NCBI GenBank assembly: GCA_035464115.1
Contig: DATHSN010000150.1
Location: 1-14,871, forward strand
Source: DATHSN01 sp035464115
GTDB taxonomy: Bacteria; Actinomycetota; Acidimicrobiia; Acidimicrobiales; SKKL01
Direction: 5' to 3'
Length of the DNA stretch: 14,871 nucleotides
The position numbers were made by a program, and so were the translations under genes. Every line of letters begins with the position of its first letter. Within the stretch, counting starts at the first letter, position 1. Below the pieces are notes generated by a model that saw only the letters and a list, made by a program, of their open reading frames with translations, did not search any database and was not told the origin of the DNA. Positions 14,233-14,871 of the stretch are shown in pieces.

Positions 14233-14871
14233 GACGTCTCCTCGGCGAGCGACCCGAGCGAGCCGGGGACGATCCGCTCCGGTGCGCCGGAGGGCTCGAC
14301 CGCGCCGGCCCGCTCGACGGCGGCGACCACCGCGGCGGCGACCGGCCGACCGAGCGCGACGGGGACGCGACCGTCGGTGTGGATGCGGGCGTCGAGGCCC
14401 CGCATCGTGGGCACGTGCACGACGGTGGCGGGACCATCGCCCGCGAGCTGGGCGAGCGCCCGCCCGAGCTCGGCGCGCGCCGCCGGGGAGCGGGGCGAGC
14501 GGTTGACGACGGCCACGACGCGCGATGGCTCGACGCCGGCGCCGAGGAGGTCGCGCACCAGCGCCGCGCCGCGGTGCACCCCGGTGGGCCCGGGCCGGAC
14601 GATGACCGCGACCGCGGCGGCGTTGCGGACGGTGGTGAGCGTGAGGTGGTGACGCTCGTCGACCTCGACGGAGCCGGTGTCGTGGGCCCCGTCGAGGTCG
14701 GGGCTCACGTCGGCGACCACCCAGCGGTAGGCGCTGCGGAGCCCGTCGACCGGCGCGTCGATGGCCCGCGGCCGCAACGCCGTCCTCTCGCGGGGCCGGC
14801 GGAGGCCTAGCAGCAGATCGTGGCGCCGCGCGCCCCCGGCTAGGCAGAGCCGGCGGATCTCGTCGGGGCGG
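14229..14871 (-). CDS. TadZ/CpaE-like MinD-family ATPase, 5' end outside window
   Basis: The frame is open from the right edge to TGA at 14229; about 213 residues are visible and a TTG at 14777 is internal, since residues before it (HDLLLGLRRPRERTALRP) are part of the fold. The segment DGLRSAYRWVVADVSPDLDG is the strand around the second acidic motif of MinD/ParA proteins; AAVAVIVRPGPTGVHRGAAL and VVAVVNRSPRSP follow the expected Rossmann order. The P-loop should lie just off the window. TadZ/CpaE proteins place the Tad apparatus at a chosen site in the cell, usually the pole. The overlap with tadA (ATGA) supports a Tad role. A generic ParA-like protein cannot be fully excluded. Confidence 0.8.
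   Translation of the reverse strand, partial: RPDEIRRLCLAGGARRHDLLLGLRRPRERTALRPRAIDAPVDGLRSAYRWVVADVSPDLDGAHDTGSVEVDERHHLTLTTVRNAAAVAVIVRPGPTGVHRGAALVRDLLGAGVEPSRVVAVVNRSPRSPAARAELGRALAQLAGDGPATVVHVPTMRGLDARIHTDGRVPVALGRPVAAAVVAAVERAGAVEPSGAPERIVPGSLGSLAEETS

Noticed and set aside
14229..14777. A short complete gene of 182 codons starting with TTG at 14777
   Set aside because: The frame stays open to the window edge and the preceding residues belong to the MinD/CpaE-like fold, so the gene is partial and not short.

Overview
This window is very GC-rich DNA whose genes point to a high-GC actinobacterium (Actinomycetota): hrcA-dnaJ-rsmE in a row, a BldD-type regulator, an actinobacterial Tad (Flp) pilus locus, and many GTG starts with 4-base stop/start overlaps. 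An Acidimicrobiia-like lineage is my best guess, but it is inference from gene style only. No RNA genes, insertion sequences, CRISPR arrays or phage genes are visible.

Left part (1-5724, plus strand): a 5'-truncated N-acyl-D-amino-acid deacylase-type amidohydrolase; a complete class I photolyase; then a stress and translation cluster hrcA-dnaJ-rsmE. A CIRCE operator (9-base spacer) lies just upstream of hrcA, with a -10-like hexamer inside its spacer, so the HrcA repressor probably controls its own operon.

Middle (5725-7065): a BldD-like regulator (plus strand) with its own promoter and an intact RxD-X8-RxxD cyclic-di-GMP signature. It meets, tail to tail across a 25-base hairpin, a second helix-turn-helix protein on the minus strand. 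By eye the C-terminal part of that protein aligns with BldD, but it has lost one of the four signature residues. This looks like a convergent pair of BldD paralogues, one likely ligand-responsive and one degenerate.

Right part (7062-14871, minus strand, read from right to left): a Tad pilus locus, tadZ/cpaE-like (partial), tadA, tadB, tadC, a small prepilin, two TadE-like proteins and a TadG-like protein, nearly all translationally coupled. Immediately behind it, from an apparent leaderless promoter, comes a three-gene cassette. It encodes a membrane pseudokinase with an FG-GAP-like extracytoplasmic end, a membrane protein with a C-terminal LysM domain, and the degenerate BldD paralogue; each gene overlaps the next by 4 bases. 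The most interesting hypothesis is that this cassette is an envelope-sensing and regulatory module attached to the Tad pilus and linked to c-di-GMP signalling through the neighbouring BldD.
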